From Sesamum alatum (Eukaryota; Streptophyta; Magnoliopsida; Lamiales; Pedaliaceae), in assembly GCA_034509735.1 (NCBI GenBank), contig JACGWO010000006.1, positions 8,509,001-8,573,000 of the forward strand: 64,000 nucleotides of DNA. Reading direction: 5' to 3'. The translations under genes and the position numbers were made by a program. Of the stretch, positions 1 through 10,610 are shown piece after piece. The number at the start of each line of letters is the position of its first letter. Position 1 is the stretch's first letter. Under the pieces are notes generated by a model. The model made no database searches. It was not told the DNA's origin and saw nothing but the letters and a program-made list of their open reading frames with translations.

Positions 1-860
1 TAAGAAAAGAAAAAAGCAATTATGCTCCACTGTGGGAAAACAGGCCATTCGAAAGAGATATGTTGAAATTCATGGTTACCTTGAATGGTACAATGTTCTT
101 GTGGAACAAAGGAAGAAAATAAGATCGAATGCCGGTAGAGCATTCAACACCACAAGTTCTCAGACCATAAAAAGGAATCAGCCCATGATGCCATAGATGA
201 TGAGGGCGATTTCAAATTTCATCAAAGGGGAACTCAGAAGGATTCTGGAGGGAAATCATTCAGAATTCTATATGGTGCAAGGACAGATGACTTGGAATAA
301 GTTCTTGCTTAACTCAGCCCTGGAAAATCTTAACTGTTGGATAGTTAGATTGTGGGGACACCTCACATATGTGTAATGACATTTCCATGTTGCTATGCAC
401 TGAGAAAAGAAGAAATAAAGTTAGCATTCATCTAGCATATGGCTTTAGACAGGATGTGAAAACCTGCGGGTGACATACAACTAGCTAATCATTTAAAACT
501 CACTAATGTGTTGCATGTGCCTACCCTAAAAATTAACCTCTATCAGTAATTTGTGTGGCAATTCCAACATTAGGTTCAAATTCTATCCTATGTATTATGT
601 TTTTGCAGGAACTCAAGACTAGAACCAACCTGTAGCAGTAGGAAATCTGATTGGAAAACTCTATATCTTGCATGAAAACTCCTTCAAGACACACACGATC
701 GAACATGTTGCTAAAATATTCAAGAGAAAAGAGCTTGCATAAGCACTGCAGATATAAATGTGTGCACAAGAGATTAGGTCACACCTCCGATCTTGTACTT
801 AACCGTTTACCTTATGCAGAAAAACCTTTTGGACCCCGTGACTTGTCCTATCTTTAGCCA
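1..860 (+). pseudogene. Copia gag-protease-pre-integrase remnant (Copia-A)
   Basis: This is the front part of a decayed Ty1/copia polyprotein that began before the window. Seen: a frameshifted CCHC zinc knuckle of the retrotransposon gag type at about 20-75, followed by EIHGYLEWYN, which copia gag proteins carry just after the knuckle. A retropepsin-like stretch follows (SHMCNDISMLL at about 346-380), but the catalytic D-S/T-G before it is scrambled. A region reading LTNVLHVPTLKINLY at about 500-545 is typical of the protease C-terminus. The GAG-pre-integrase signature (KRLGHTSDL) lies near 767-795. Stops and frameshifts are frequent and the integrase core is absent: the text jumps to the RT N-terminal linker near 960. 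It cannot be functional. Confidence 0.8.
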
Positions 861-959
861 TTGATGACCAAGATATCCATTCCTAGATTCTGTCCCTGAT
901 GGTTCACCACCTCAAGTCCTTCACCAAGTATAAACCCGAAGAAATACAACATATTGATG

Positions 960-2615
960 GTCTAAGAAGGTCTCTAGGGCGGTCAGTCCACCTGCTTGGA
1001 TGGCAGACTTCCACTGTGATTACACTGCACTGATTATGTGGCACCTTTGGTTACTGAGTTCAGTTCTTTGCATTCGTGTTTCTTGGCTTCTCTTAAAAAT
1101 CTGCAGGAACCTAGAAGCTTCCAAGCAGGCCAACAGTTCTAGGAATGGAAGGCAGTCATCCAGACAGAGCTCGCTACGTTGGAAGAAAATGATATATGGG
1201 AAGTAACTCCATTGCCAATTGAAAAGAAAGCAATTGGATGTCGTTAGATTTAAAAGCTGAAACTTAAGGCTGATGGTACGGTGGATAAACATAAAGCCAA
1301 ACTCGTTAGCAAAAGGATATAACCAGGTACATGGAATTGACTATGTGGATAGATTTCCCAGGTGGCAAAATCATAATAGAGAGGACACTTTTAGCAGTTG
1401 TAGCAGCCAACCATTGGAGTCTGCACAACATAGATGTGAATAATGCCTTTTTGCATGAGTTCCTTCATGAAGAGATATATATGAAGCCACCTGAAGGATA
1501 TAGCGTGCCTCAAGGACATGTGTGTAAGCTGAAAGAGGTCTTTGTATGGGTTGAAAGCAGGCTTTACGCCAGTACAAGGCAGAGTTCAAATGCCAAAATT
1601 GAAGAATTATACTTTGTGCAATCCCAGCAACGATCACTGCTTGTTTACAAAACACACATGTCAGTTTATTTGTGCTCCTTGTGTATGTTGATGATATTCC
1701 CATTGCAGGTACATCTGAGACCCACATCCACGAGATCAAACAGTATCTCGACAACAAATTTACAATCAAGGATCTGGAGGTTGCCAAGTATTTTCTGGGC
1801 TTGGAAATAGCTCGGTCTGAGCAAGGGATTGCAGTGACCCAGTCAAAATATATCAAGGATATTATCCTAGAAAGCGAAGTGATGAATGCTAAGACGACCA
1901 CCACTCCTCTTCCCCGAGGCATCAAGTTTTTCACAGAAATAGGTCATGTCACGAATCCTGAAGCTTACAGAAGACTAGTAGGAAGGCTGCTCTACCTGGG
2001 AGTCACTAGACCATACATCTGTCATGCAACGCAACAGTTGAGCCAATTTATGCAACATCTGTGCGAATAGCATTGGGATGCTACGCTTCACTTGCTTCGC
2101 TACTTAAAAGGCTCCCCTAGTAAGAGTCTTTTCCTTCCAGCAGGAAGTACCAAGGATTTAGTCGCCTATTATGGTGTAGATTGGGCCTCTTGTGTGGATA
2201 CAAGGCAGTCCCTAACATGTTTTTTTTGCATTTCTAGGTTCTTCCTTGATATCTTGGGGACTGAGAAGCAAAATACAGTCTTTCGATCGACGGTCAAAGT
2301 TGAATATAGGAGCATGGATCAACTGCGTGTGGACTAGTTTGGGTCTACAATCTGCTGTTGGATATTAACGTTCGTGTCCACACTCCCATCCCATTCCTCC
2401 ATGACAACCGGACAACCCTCGATATTGTTGCTAATAGATGGATTGCCATCTTGTTCGAGACGAGTATAAAGTAGGATTCATTGCACCCAAACATGTCCCT
2501 TTGCAGTTGCAGTTAACGAACATCTTCACAAAGATGCTCAGAGGGCCTGCTTTCTTGAGATTGTTGTCCAAGTTAGGCTTGGTTGATCTAACACCAAGTC
2601 TAACTTGAGGAGGGG
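960..2615 (+). pseudogene. Copia reverse transcriptase and RNase H remnant (Copia-A)
   Basis: This continues the same copia element. A linker reading PPAWMADFHCDY near 996-1030 leads into RT. RT is recognisable from about 1140, with VNNAFLHEFLHEEIYM at about 1435-1485 and the catalytic box YVDDIPIAG at about 1684-1710. The connection region (SKYIKDIILE, then GRLLYLGVTRP) runs to a stop at 2070. RNase H follows in other frames from 2092 to about 2600, including LLRYLKGS and RSTVKVEYRSM. At least three frameshifts and several stops break it. The coding text ends just before a purine-rich tract and an LTR start, as expected for the 3' end of a copia element. The RT/RNase H assignment is firm; the lineage within copia is not resolved. 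Confidence 0.88.
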
Positions 2616-2982
2616 TGTAAGCTAGTTGAGTTCGAGTGATCAGGGAGAAGTACCCAGGAGCAATGTTGCTGAAAGTGTTTAGGAATCGTTCTTCCTTATT
2701 TCGCATTTTCGTTATGTATTGCAACTCTGCGTCATTTGTTAGCGTGAGTATGCTTCCTTTAGTGAAAACACGCCTTTTAGTTACTATTGGAGTGTTTAGT
2801 AATAGGTTACTGGTGGTTAAGTTGTTGAGTGGTTATTAGCAGTTAATTAAGGGCTTAAGCACTATTTAAAGTTGCGTACCCCCTTCGAAAATGTATCGGA
2901 ACATATATTCACTCAGAAATACATGTCCTTGATTTATCCAAATCCACCATTGCTGAAATTGCTTCCGCACAGTTAGCTTATG
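2616..2982 (+). repeat. Probable 3' LTR of Copia-A
   Basis: A purine tract (gaggaggggtg) directly precedes TGTAAGCTA at 2616. The imperfect reverse complement TAGCTTATG occurs at 2974-2982, which gives an LTR of about 367 bp. A TATA-like ctatttaaa lies at 2862-2870. The position, immediately after RNase H, fits a 3' LTR. The 5' partner lies outside the window, so the ends rest only on the inverted termini and could be off by some bases. Confidence 0.6.
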
Positions 2983-2989
2983 TTCATTG

Positions 2990-3021
2990 TTATATATATA
3001 TTGTTATATATATATATATAT
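2990..3021. repeat. AT dinucleotide microsatellite
   Basis: Two runs of (TA)n separated by ttgt, directly after the Copia-A LTR. Confidence 0.8.
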
Positions 3022-3850
3022 GAATTATGTTGTTGATTGTACTGCATGGATCTTTAACTCTTTCTATGTATAATGATTCACATTTGTTTAACCCATTTGC
3101 TAAAAAAATAGATAAATGGTGATGACTAGATCACAAATTCGATTAATAGCTACAGTAGAAAAATAAAATTAAACAGAATCAAATAATTTGGACAACAAAT
3201 TGCATTTCAAATTGCGATGGATTTACAATGGATTGGCGGAAGTTGGGAAACCCCTGTCGCAAATGGTTTTCAATAAAAACTAAAAGTTGTTGCGAAGCCT
3301 GTCAAATTTCATTAATAATGAAAATGAACATTTATAATGAAAATGCGACCAAAATGATTGTAGCAAATATTGACAAGTAGTTGCAAAGAATTTCCCAACA
3401 TTACAACAAAAACGAGTATTGCCAACACAAGAAAAATGATGGTCTCATAGTTGTTCTTTCTTGTAGTGGAACAACATATCCGTCCCAAAATCTGTTTCAT
3501 GTTCTTCATCAATAATTTTGCAATGGAATTTTGCCACAAATAGGCAATTATAGATTGCAATGAAATTGTGTCGAACTTTGGTAATTTGAGTTGTCGGTGC
3601 AAATAGTTTACATATTATTAAAATGTATAGATAAAATTTGCAATGACAATTGCAAAAATTTCGACATGTATTGTGACGGTTCTATGATGAAATTTGAGTA
3701 GACTTATGGTATTTTAGTTTAATTTTTTTATTTTAATTAGAAATAAATATTTTAAAATAAAATACAACAATTAAAATATTTAATAGAAAAAATAGAATTG
3801 AAATTATATACTTTAAAAATATTATTTGCCAAAGTAAAAAAACAAAACAA
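3022..3850. other. AT-rich spacer with CACTA-transposon-like sequence
   Basis: No gene is seen. The stretch is rich in short motifs such as gcaatgg, gcgac and gcaaat on both strands, a composition I associate with subterminal regions of plant CACTA elements. A match to the reverse complement of the CACTA terminus (tttcttgtagtg) ends at 3468, and a diverged forward copy (cattacaacaaaaa) starts at 3399. No 3-bp target duplication is seen and no transposase is present, so this is at best a relic. Confidence 0.35.
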
Positions 3851-4614
3851 TTTTAGTATAGACCAGTTGCCTCCTACTCGTTTTGTCGCTTGGCTACATC
3901 AGTGACTAGACTTATTGGTGAATCGAGAGGAGCCAATGGTGGGGTGGTAGAAGGCTTGGGTCAGGCCGACTAATGAATTTTTAGTGCGAGTCATGCGGAA
4001 GGCCATGCGTATGGGACCTTCAAAGAAAGTGTCAGGTACGATCATAGTTTCACTCTCAGCAGCGGTGAAACATAACAAGTCAAAGTGGTTTCTAATTATA
4101 GCACAATGCTAATGGACTATCGATATCATTCCGAATAGTTGTGGTGGAAGACACCCCTCTTTGACACTTCAAGAAGCTTGTTTCGCAAAGTCCTCCGAAG
4201 GCTAATGCAATTGTATTCGGTGGAGCAATTTTCAGTTTGTCTTCTAGAAAGAGATGTCGTATCGAGAAACTCCCAATCAAGATTTAGACTATATGCAACC
4301 TAAGTAGCTAATTTTGTCGTTGCATATGTTCAATTCCTTTGTCCTTCCCTCTTTGACATTGTTTCAACCAAATACAATCTAAATGGGCAAATTTTGTTGA
4401 TCAGGGGACTCAGCTCTACACAACATTGGGATTCACACACTTTTCGAAAAAACATATCTCGGGAAAAGAGTCGACAAAGTTAGCTTATAGAGCTTGAAGA
4501 GTTCGAACTCTATCCATAGAGGACATTTCCATCTAGTGACTGTTAAGGCTAACAAAAAAACATCACGTGCCACTTAAGTGAGACTTGAAAGGAGGGAAAA
4601 TAATTGCCCTTTTT
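3851..4614. other. Spacer without recognisable feature
   Basis: This has more balanced base composition than its flanks, but no reading frame above about 60 codons and no motif I recognise on either strand. It could be captured or very old coding DNA, but nothing supports a function. Confidence 0.4.
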
Positions 4615-5065
4615 TTCTAGGGGTAATTACACTTTTGGTCCCTAAGCATTGCCACTTATTCATTTTTGTTCCTCCATCATAGACATATTACATTATTGGT
4701 CCTTAAAAATCTATTTTTTTCATAGTTTTTGTCCCTGATGTTAACTCTTTGTCAACCTTGACGGAAGAGAGTCACGTGTGACTCATGTGAGGCGGAGAAT
4801 TCTGTAAAATAACAGCCAAAGACTACGGTTCATAACACTTGTGCGGTTTCATCCCTAAAAAAAATCCCCTTTCTTTCTCACCCGATTCCCTAACTCGATT
4901 CTTTTTTTCCTTCGATCAAATCCCCCATTTTGGATTTGGTTTAGTTTCCTTCCTAAGATCGCTTTTGAGCAAAACCCCCAATTTTAGAACCCCAAATTGC
5001 TGCTGAAGTTTGGTGCGATTGCTGTTGGAGCAAACTTGCAATTTGCTGAAATCTATTAGTGGACA
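4615..5065 (+). mobile_element. MULE-1 terminal and 5' untranslated region
   Basis: The phrase taattacacttttggtccct, with further 'ttggtcctt' and 'tttttgtccctg' repeats at 4620-4745, resembles the long terminal inverted repeats of plant Mutator-like elements. It lies upstream of the MULE transposase start at 5066. The matching right-hand terminus was not found, because other elements replace it beyond about 10600. Confidence 0.45.
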
Positions 5066-5791
5066 ATGGCAAGGCGCAAAAAAGCAGACATTGGATATCA
5101 CTCCGGATTATGGTAAGTCTTTGCGCAAACTTTAATTTTGTTTCTGAAAGTTTAGAGTTTTCTTAGATTCTTGCGGAATCTATTATGTTATTAATATTGT
5201 TCGGTTTTCTGTTTCCGCATGTTTTCTTATATTCTTAGATTATTTTATGTTGCATTCTTGCCGAATTTCTGTTTCTGTTTCTGCTGAGGGGTATAAGTTG
5301 ATGGATTTTAGGTTTTTGTTTGTGTCTGTTTCTTGTTGGATACATTAAAATAAAATATTAAATGAAACATATAATTAGTTTTAATGGGTGGCTCCTAGTT
5401 GTTTTACATTCAAAATTCATTATGGTGGAGTGATGAAACATGCTCCACACAGGAAGTATATAGGGGGAATATAGAGTACTTTGATTTTGCTGACATAGAT
5501 CAAATAAGTATGTTAGATATGTGGGGGTATGTTGAGGAGTTGGGGTTCAAAGAAAGACACAAAATTAGGTTTTGGCTTAAACATGGAAAAACTTTGACAG
5601 ACAATGTAAAATAATTGAGAAAGATGCAGATGTGTATGGAATGAAAAAAATTACATATCTAAAAGCTTTGAAGTTGATATATTTTTAGAGCATCTTGATA
5701 TACTGGAGCAGTTGATAGGGAAATTGTGGGGTAGTGAATATGTTGTTATTGATGTTTCTGTTTGGGTTAAGGGGATGGGATTGAGAGGGTT
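5066..5791 (+). pseudogene. MULE transposase, N-terminal part (interrupted)
   Basis: Exon 1 starts at ATG 5066 (MARRKKADIGYHSGL) and ends at a GTAAGT donor at 5113. Splicing to an acceptor at 5398/5399 gives a frame reading KIHYGGVMKHAPHRKYIGG, the PB1-like N-terminal domain found in plant MURA-type transposases. A single-base frameshift near 5465 moves the rest (YFDFADIDQISMLDMWGYVE) to another frame. A stop after 5611 and a further shift lead to a stretch reading EKDADVYGM and FEVDIFLEHLDILE. The copia solo LTR at 5797 then splits the gene. The DDE catalytic core is missing from both halves, so the element was internally deleted and could only have moved with help. Confidence 0.75.
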
Positions 5792-7390
5792 GTGGTTGTT
5801 AGAATAGGTGACCAGAAAACCAATAGGTTTGGCAATTTGTAACTTATTCGACAACTTGATGTAAATATAATATTATTATGTGATGAATAAGATGAGTGTT
5901 CGTCACCAATTGTACCTTCTTTGTTGTGCTCATCTTACATATGCTAAAACGGTGTTTTACTTATATCGCAACAAAGTCCACAGACCACGGTTAACAACTC
6001 GTGCAGTTGGGCCACGCATTGGATGGTGGTCATGAAACCAACTGATTGAGAGTTGGGTCTGAAACGTTCCAAGTCAAGGACCTCGAGACAGGGCATCGAG
6101 AGTCCTATTGAGACTTGCATCAAGAAATGTGTTCATTGGATGAGTGCCGTGTTTCATCGGCGACAGGCGTGGGACGCCTACACGATCTTGATGGGTTGGT
6201 CGACTGGGGTCGAGCCGGCTGGACTGACTCGCGGGGATCATCATATGGAAGCCTTGGAGACTTGGTCGGTATGATTGGATTTCCCCGGTTTAGATAGTAC
6301 GGGAGTAGTCCTCAGACTTGAGGAATCATGGTAGTCGCGTGCACAGGATGGCTGTATCTTGGATCTGGCAAGAGATGATCATTCTGTAAGATGTTCATTA
6401 TAAGCCTTCTCCAGTGCAGTCGGAATGTGTAGCGAGGACGGTAGATTCCAAGAAGATGATCCGCCCCCTGTCAGTATGTGATAGAGGTATCTCCTATGCA
6501 CTCGGAGACACATTCATGCTATTTAAAGCTGTGGCCACAGTGGTTGGTCGAACAGGGAATAATTTTCTGTGTCGACGTAATGAAGCATACGTAGTCTCAA
6601 GTATTAAGCATAGATGCCTAGTCAAGGATGAGAACCGACCCCCAATTTCATACACTAGACTAAGGCCGGGAGATGGTAGACGGAAGGACCGTACCCGTAT
6701 GGAATCGGCGCCTAAATGTTCACGCCAACATTCACCTAGTCTCTAGTGCCATGGACCATTGCTAGACGGCCACCCATGGTAACGGGCCCTTGTGGGACAC
6801 GGGCCCAAGTCTAGCTGAGGGTTAACCTAAAGGGTCATACACAAATCACCGAGGAGGTTGAGAGATTGACTTGGAGTCAATCTCGAAGGATAAATAAGTA
6901 ATTGGATTACTTAAGGATAGTTCATTGGATGGACGGGCCGATATTGTATTGGGCCCTCGTTTAATCGATAAATTGGATTTGTCGATTAAATATGGAAAGT
7001 CGAGATGTTGGATCTTTTAATTGGATTAAAAGACCAAAGGGAATAATTTAAGTGGACATTAAATTGTATTTAATTTTGGGTTCGTCGTAATTGGATTACG
7101 ATAAAACCCGGTCCGTTAAATTTTGACCCTAGGGGAGAAATAATTCCTATTTTGGAATAGAAAGAAGTTGGACTTCTTCCCATATTAAGCATGGCCGAAA
7201 TGCTCCCTTGGAGGAAGCAAAATTCATCCATGTTCCTTGCAAGGTGGCGGTTTGACTTATCTCTTTTGGTAAGAGACAAATCAACTCCAATCAAGCCCTT
7301 CCCTTTCGCTATGATTTGATCATACCTTAAAAGTTGGTAGGCTTGATTGAAGAATTAATGGTGATTGATTGGAACGTATCTAGACATCCT

Positions 7391-7866
7391 TGGATGAACC
7401 TAGACACATTTCAATAATCACATTAATTATGTATATATAGGAGTATATACAACACCTTGTGTAATAGAATCGTTATTCATCATTATCAAGAAAAAGAAGA
7501 CTTAAATTCGGCCCTCATTCCTCTCTAACTCTCCGCCATTTCACCTCCTTTCCACTTGTGTTCTTCACTTGATTTTGAATCAAGAGGAAGAACAAAGTAG
7601 GTTTAAGAGAACACTAATTCATAGTGTTTGGATGAACCTAGACACATTCCAATAATCACATTAATTATGTATATATAGGAGTATATACAACACCTTGTGT
7701 AATAGAATCGTTATTCATCATTATCAAGAAAAACAAGACTTAAATTCGGCCCTCATTCCTCTCTAACTCTCGGCCATTTCACCTCCTTTCCACTTGTGTG
7801 CTTCACTTGATTTTGAATCAAGAGGAAGAACAAAGTAGGTTTAAGAGAACACTAATTCATAGTGTT
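7391..7866 (+). repeat. 238-bp tandem duplication inside the solo LTR
   Basis: Two head-to-tail copies start with tggatgaacctagacaca at 7391 and 7629. By eye they differ at only about four positions. Each copy contains the TATA-like box and the CT-rich downstream part of the LTR, so the presumed promoter core is doubled. Confidence 0.93.
7432..7678 (+). promoter_or_regulatory. Duplicated LTR TATA-like boxes
   Basis: TATATATAG occurs at 7432-7440 and again at 7670-7678, once per copy of the 238-bp duplication. The corresponding site in the Copia-1 LTRs (near 28812 and 36838) is single. The promoter role is inferred from position and composition only. Confidence 0.5.
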
Positions 7867-8257
7867 TTTCTCTTGAACCGATTCTTTCCTAAACTCATTT
7901 TCTTCTAGCAAAGAAGACGTGAGTTTCTTCCAGTGTGGTATGGATCACCTTTGGAGAATTCATACGTTTGGATTTCGTGAGCATTCCGGAAAAAGGAACA
8001 ACGCAAGTAGCCGAGCACACGTAAAGTCATCAAAGGTACAAATTAATTACGCTTTGAAAGTTTTGTTTTTCATCTATGCCCTATGTGTTACATGTATGCT
8101 TTTAACATTAATACATCCTACATCGAAGGCACGGTTGAGCACCCAAGGGTACACCCCTTGGGATACGTTTATTTAAATTTGATTCAAATTTACGCACCTT
8201 TCTCACTTTCTCGATTCCGCTCGCGCTCCCAGGCGGATCCGCTTGTCTTTCAGTGGT

Positions 8258-9604
8258 GCATGAGGGGGCCGAAGTGCTGAGGGTTTGACGGGGCTGAGGG
8301 TGATGAGGGGTTTGAGGGGGCTAATGTTGGAGAAACTGAGGATGAAGGCATGTTTTTTTTATAGTGATTATGATATGTTTGAATATGATAGGTTATTTGA
8401 GAAATACGTTGATGTTGGGGTTAAGGGTAATGAATATATTAGTGAGGTATGTATAATAGAATGAAAATCATTAGAGAGAAGGCAACAAAAATAGGACGGG
8501 ATTGTGTGTAAAAATAAAAAAAGCACTGGACAAGATAATGAGGGATCCAGGGGAATGTATACGAATGAGAAGTGATGAATGCAACTTCTAGATTCTAGGA
8601 CCTTTTGACCAACACACTGTAAACTTATTAAAGAGAAAATGCAGTTCTAGAATGTGGGATTTTAGTGGTATCCCTTGCAAGCATGCAGTTTAGCTATTCG
8701 GTGTAGAAATAAGGATCTAAAAACTTAGTGCATAAGTGTTACAGTGTCCAGTCCTACATGAAATGTTATGAATTCCCCATATTTTGTTTAAATGGCTCTG
8801 AATTATGAAATAAGAGCATCAACACTCCTCCTTTACCAGTTGTGTACAAGGGGACTGTTGGAAGGCCTCAAACATTGAGAAGGAGAGACCTAGATGAGCC
8901 TCCTTCAAGTTCTAATCCTCACAGATTGATTGGTGCTAAAAGAAAAAACAAATGTAGGAGTTGCTGGGGTTATGATCATAATTTCAAGAGTTGAAAAAAA
9001 AAAAAAAAAAACAAAACACTCAAGAATAGGGGTCACAAGAGGCATCTGCACCTATGAGGGATGGAGTTGATACTCAGCCAACTGCACAGGAAGCTGCAAC
9101 AGATGATAGGCATGAAACTCAATTATCCAGCAGCAAGCTACCGGTGTCAAACAGAGAAGGCACTAGTAGGTAAAAATTACATGTATAATCTGTCACATGT
9201 TGTAATATATAAACATTATATTATTTGTTCTAAATATTCCCATTCATGCAGGTTAAAAGATCTCAATTCCAACACCCTGCAAAGTTAACCAGAAGCAGTG
9301 TTGCTACTTTAAAGGTACTGACTTACATATTGATAGTTTTAAGTTTCTGACCGTTTTAATTATAGATTAATTAGTCTACAACCAAGAATCATACTCCTGT
9401 GATTGTCAAGGTGGAGCAAACTTCATCACTCTCTCAAACCTTAGATCAATTTTCTCAAACTCAGTAATAGACAATTCTTCAACTGCTAGAGCTTTATCAT
9501 CTACTCAGTCCCATTCAAGAGTTGCCTCAAGAAGTGCTTCTATAGTTCTAGCTGGAAATAGGAGTTCCTCAAGGACATCACAGTCTAATCAGCATGGAGT
9601 CTAA
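8258..9604 (+). pseudogene. MULE transposase, C-terminal part (SWIM and zinc knuckle)
   Basis: This continues the transposase split by the solo LTR. An acidic linker reads FYSDYDMFEYDRLFEKY near 8355-8410. A SWIM-type zinc finger follows at about 8640-8690 (CSSRMWDFSGIPCKHAV; the second Cys is Ser here). A zinc knuckle comes next (CRSCWGYDH at about 8952-8978) and a Ser-rich tail to about 9604. Between the N-terminal domain and SWIM the DDE transposase core is missing, and stops and frameshifts are common. The SWIM plus knuckle order is diagnostic of plant MULE transposases. Confidence 0.72.
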
Positions 9605-9927
9605 GCTTTTCATTTCATGTATCAAGACATATTGTGTTTTTTCTGTTGACAGTTAAGACAATGTTTGTTTTTGTTTGTATTAAGACATGTTGTGTTTATT
9701 TTGTTGACAGTTAAGACAATTTGTTGAATGTTGTTAATGTCACATTTTCAACAGTTTTATGGGCAGTTTTTGCAGCTCCTATGTGCATATTTTGGTGTAG
9801 ATTTTGTGCAAAGTTGTTACTGGTTAAAATACAGGTGTCGTCTATAATTTTACCAACCTTAAATGCACTTCAAATGTCAACAAACAAGCATTAAACAATA
9901 CATCATTAAACAACCATAATTTTAATA

Positions 9928-10410
9928 TCATATACAAATAAGAAATCGAAATAAAATTGACATAATTTTCAGCCTCTTGGTGTATATTGCAATCAACTTC
10001 TCTAATTTCTTCTTTTTTCTGGTTGATTCCTTCTCTTTCTCCAATTCTTCTTCGTTAGCTTTGTACCTTTTGAATTCAGTTTCCAAATTGTTGATTTTTC
10101 TCAACAAACCCGGAATTATCTTCTTCGATCTCTCACACATTGCATCATCCCACCATTTGAAAAATCCACAATATCCAATCTTCTGAAATTAATTCATTTC
10201 AATCACACCCTAATTTCCAATATTTAAAAAAAATGACATTTATTTACTGAATTAATCAATAGACCTTAACCTATAATTTGGGCAAGCATGATATCTTCTA
10301 CCTAGATTCCGAGGAGTCCATGACGTCATTAACGAAAGCTTAAGACTACAATAGCAAAATATAGCTTCTGCATTTTCGTGGGAATATGTGGTGTTGTTGC
10401 TTGTGCTCAT
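9928..10410 (-). pseudogene. GRF-type zinc-finger protein with C-terminal coiled coil
   Basis: Minus-strand exon 1 runs from ATG 10410 to a GT donor at 10270 and encodes FCYCSLKLSLMTSWTPRN followed by LGRRYHACPNY. The second exon begins after an AG at 10183 and encodes KIGYCGFFKWWDDAMCERSKK, then a charged Lys/Glu-rich helix and hydrophobic tail to a stop at 9928. The CYC...TSWT.RN.GRR...CPNY...CGFFKWWDD pattern is the GRF zinc finger. With the visible splice sites the two exons join out of frame (140 + 255 nt), so either another junction is used or one base has been lost. It converges with the MULE transposase. GRF-finger genes of this size often occur near plant transposons, so it may be MULE cargo; that is inference. 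Confidence 0.65.
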
Positions 10411-10610
10411 TTTGGAGCTTTTGTTGCCTTTTTGAGAGGAAAAAAAAATGGTGTTAAGGTGTATACACATAGTTACATAAAGCCATCATTGGCTGGCGCA
10501 CGCATCCAAACTCAACCACCACCGGCTGACAGATCATTGCAATTTTCAGATGCCTTGTTGACACATATATTTCAACATAATGCTTATAAAGTCTGCTTAA
10601 GCTAACCTAT

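Larger units (their letters stand above)
5797..8252 (+). mobile_element. Copia solo LTR in MULE-1 (TSD GTGGT)
   Basis: The sequence starts TGTTAGAATAGGTGACC and ends TCTTTCA. It is flanked by identical 5-bp duplications GTGGT at 5792-5796 and 8253-8257. It is the same LTR family as the two LTRs of Copia-1 (27150-29389 and 35183-37418), the reverse LTR at 52386-54216 and the fragment at 57723. There is no internal domain, so this is a solo LTR left by LTR-LTR recombination, inserted in the MULE transposase gene. At 2456 bp it is about 200 bp longer than the Copia-1 LTRs, mostly because of an internal tandem duplication. Confidence 0.93.

Noticed and set aside
1371..1934. A 187-codon minus-strand frame over the Copia-A RT.
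   Set aside because: It is the complement of clear RT sequence on the plus strand; no domain.
3851..4614. A possible host exon between the CACTA-like DNA and MULE-1.
   Set aside because: No frame above about 60 codons, no splice pattern and no recognisable family on either strand.
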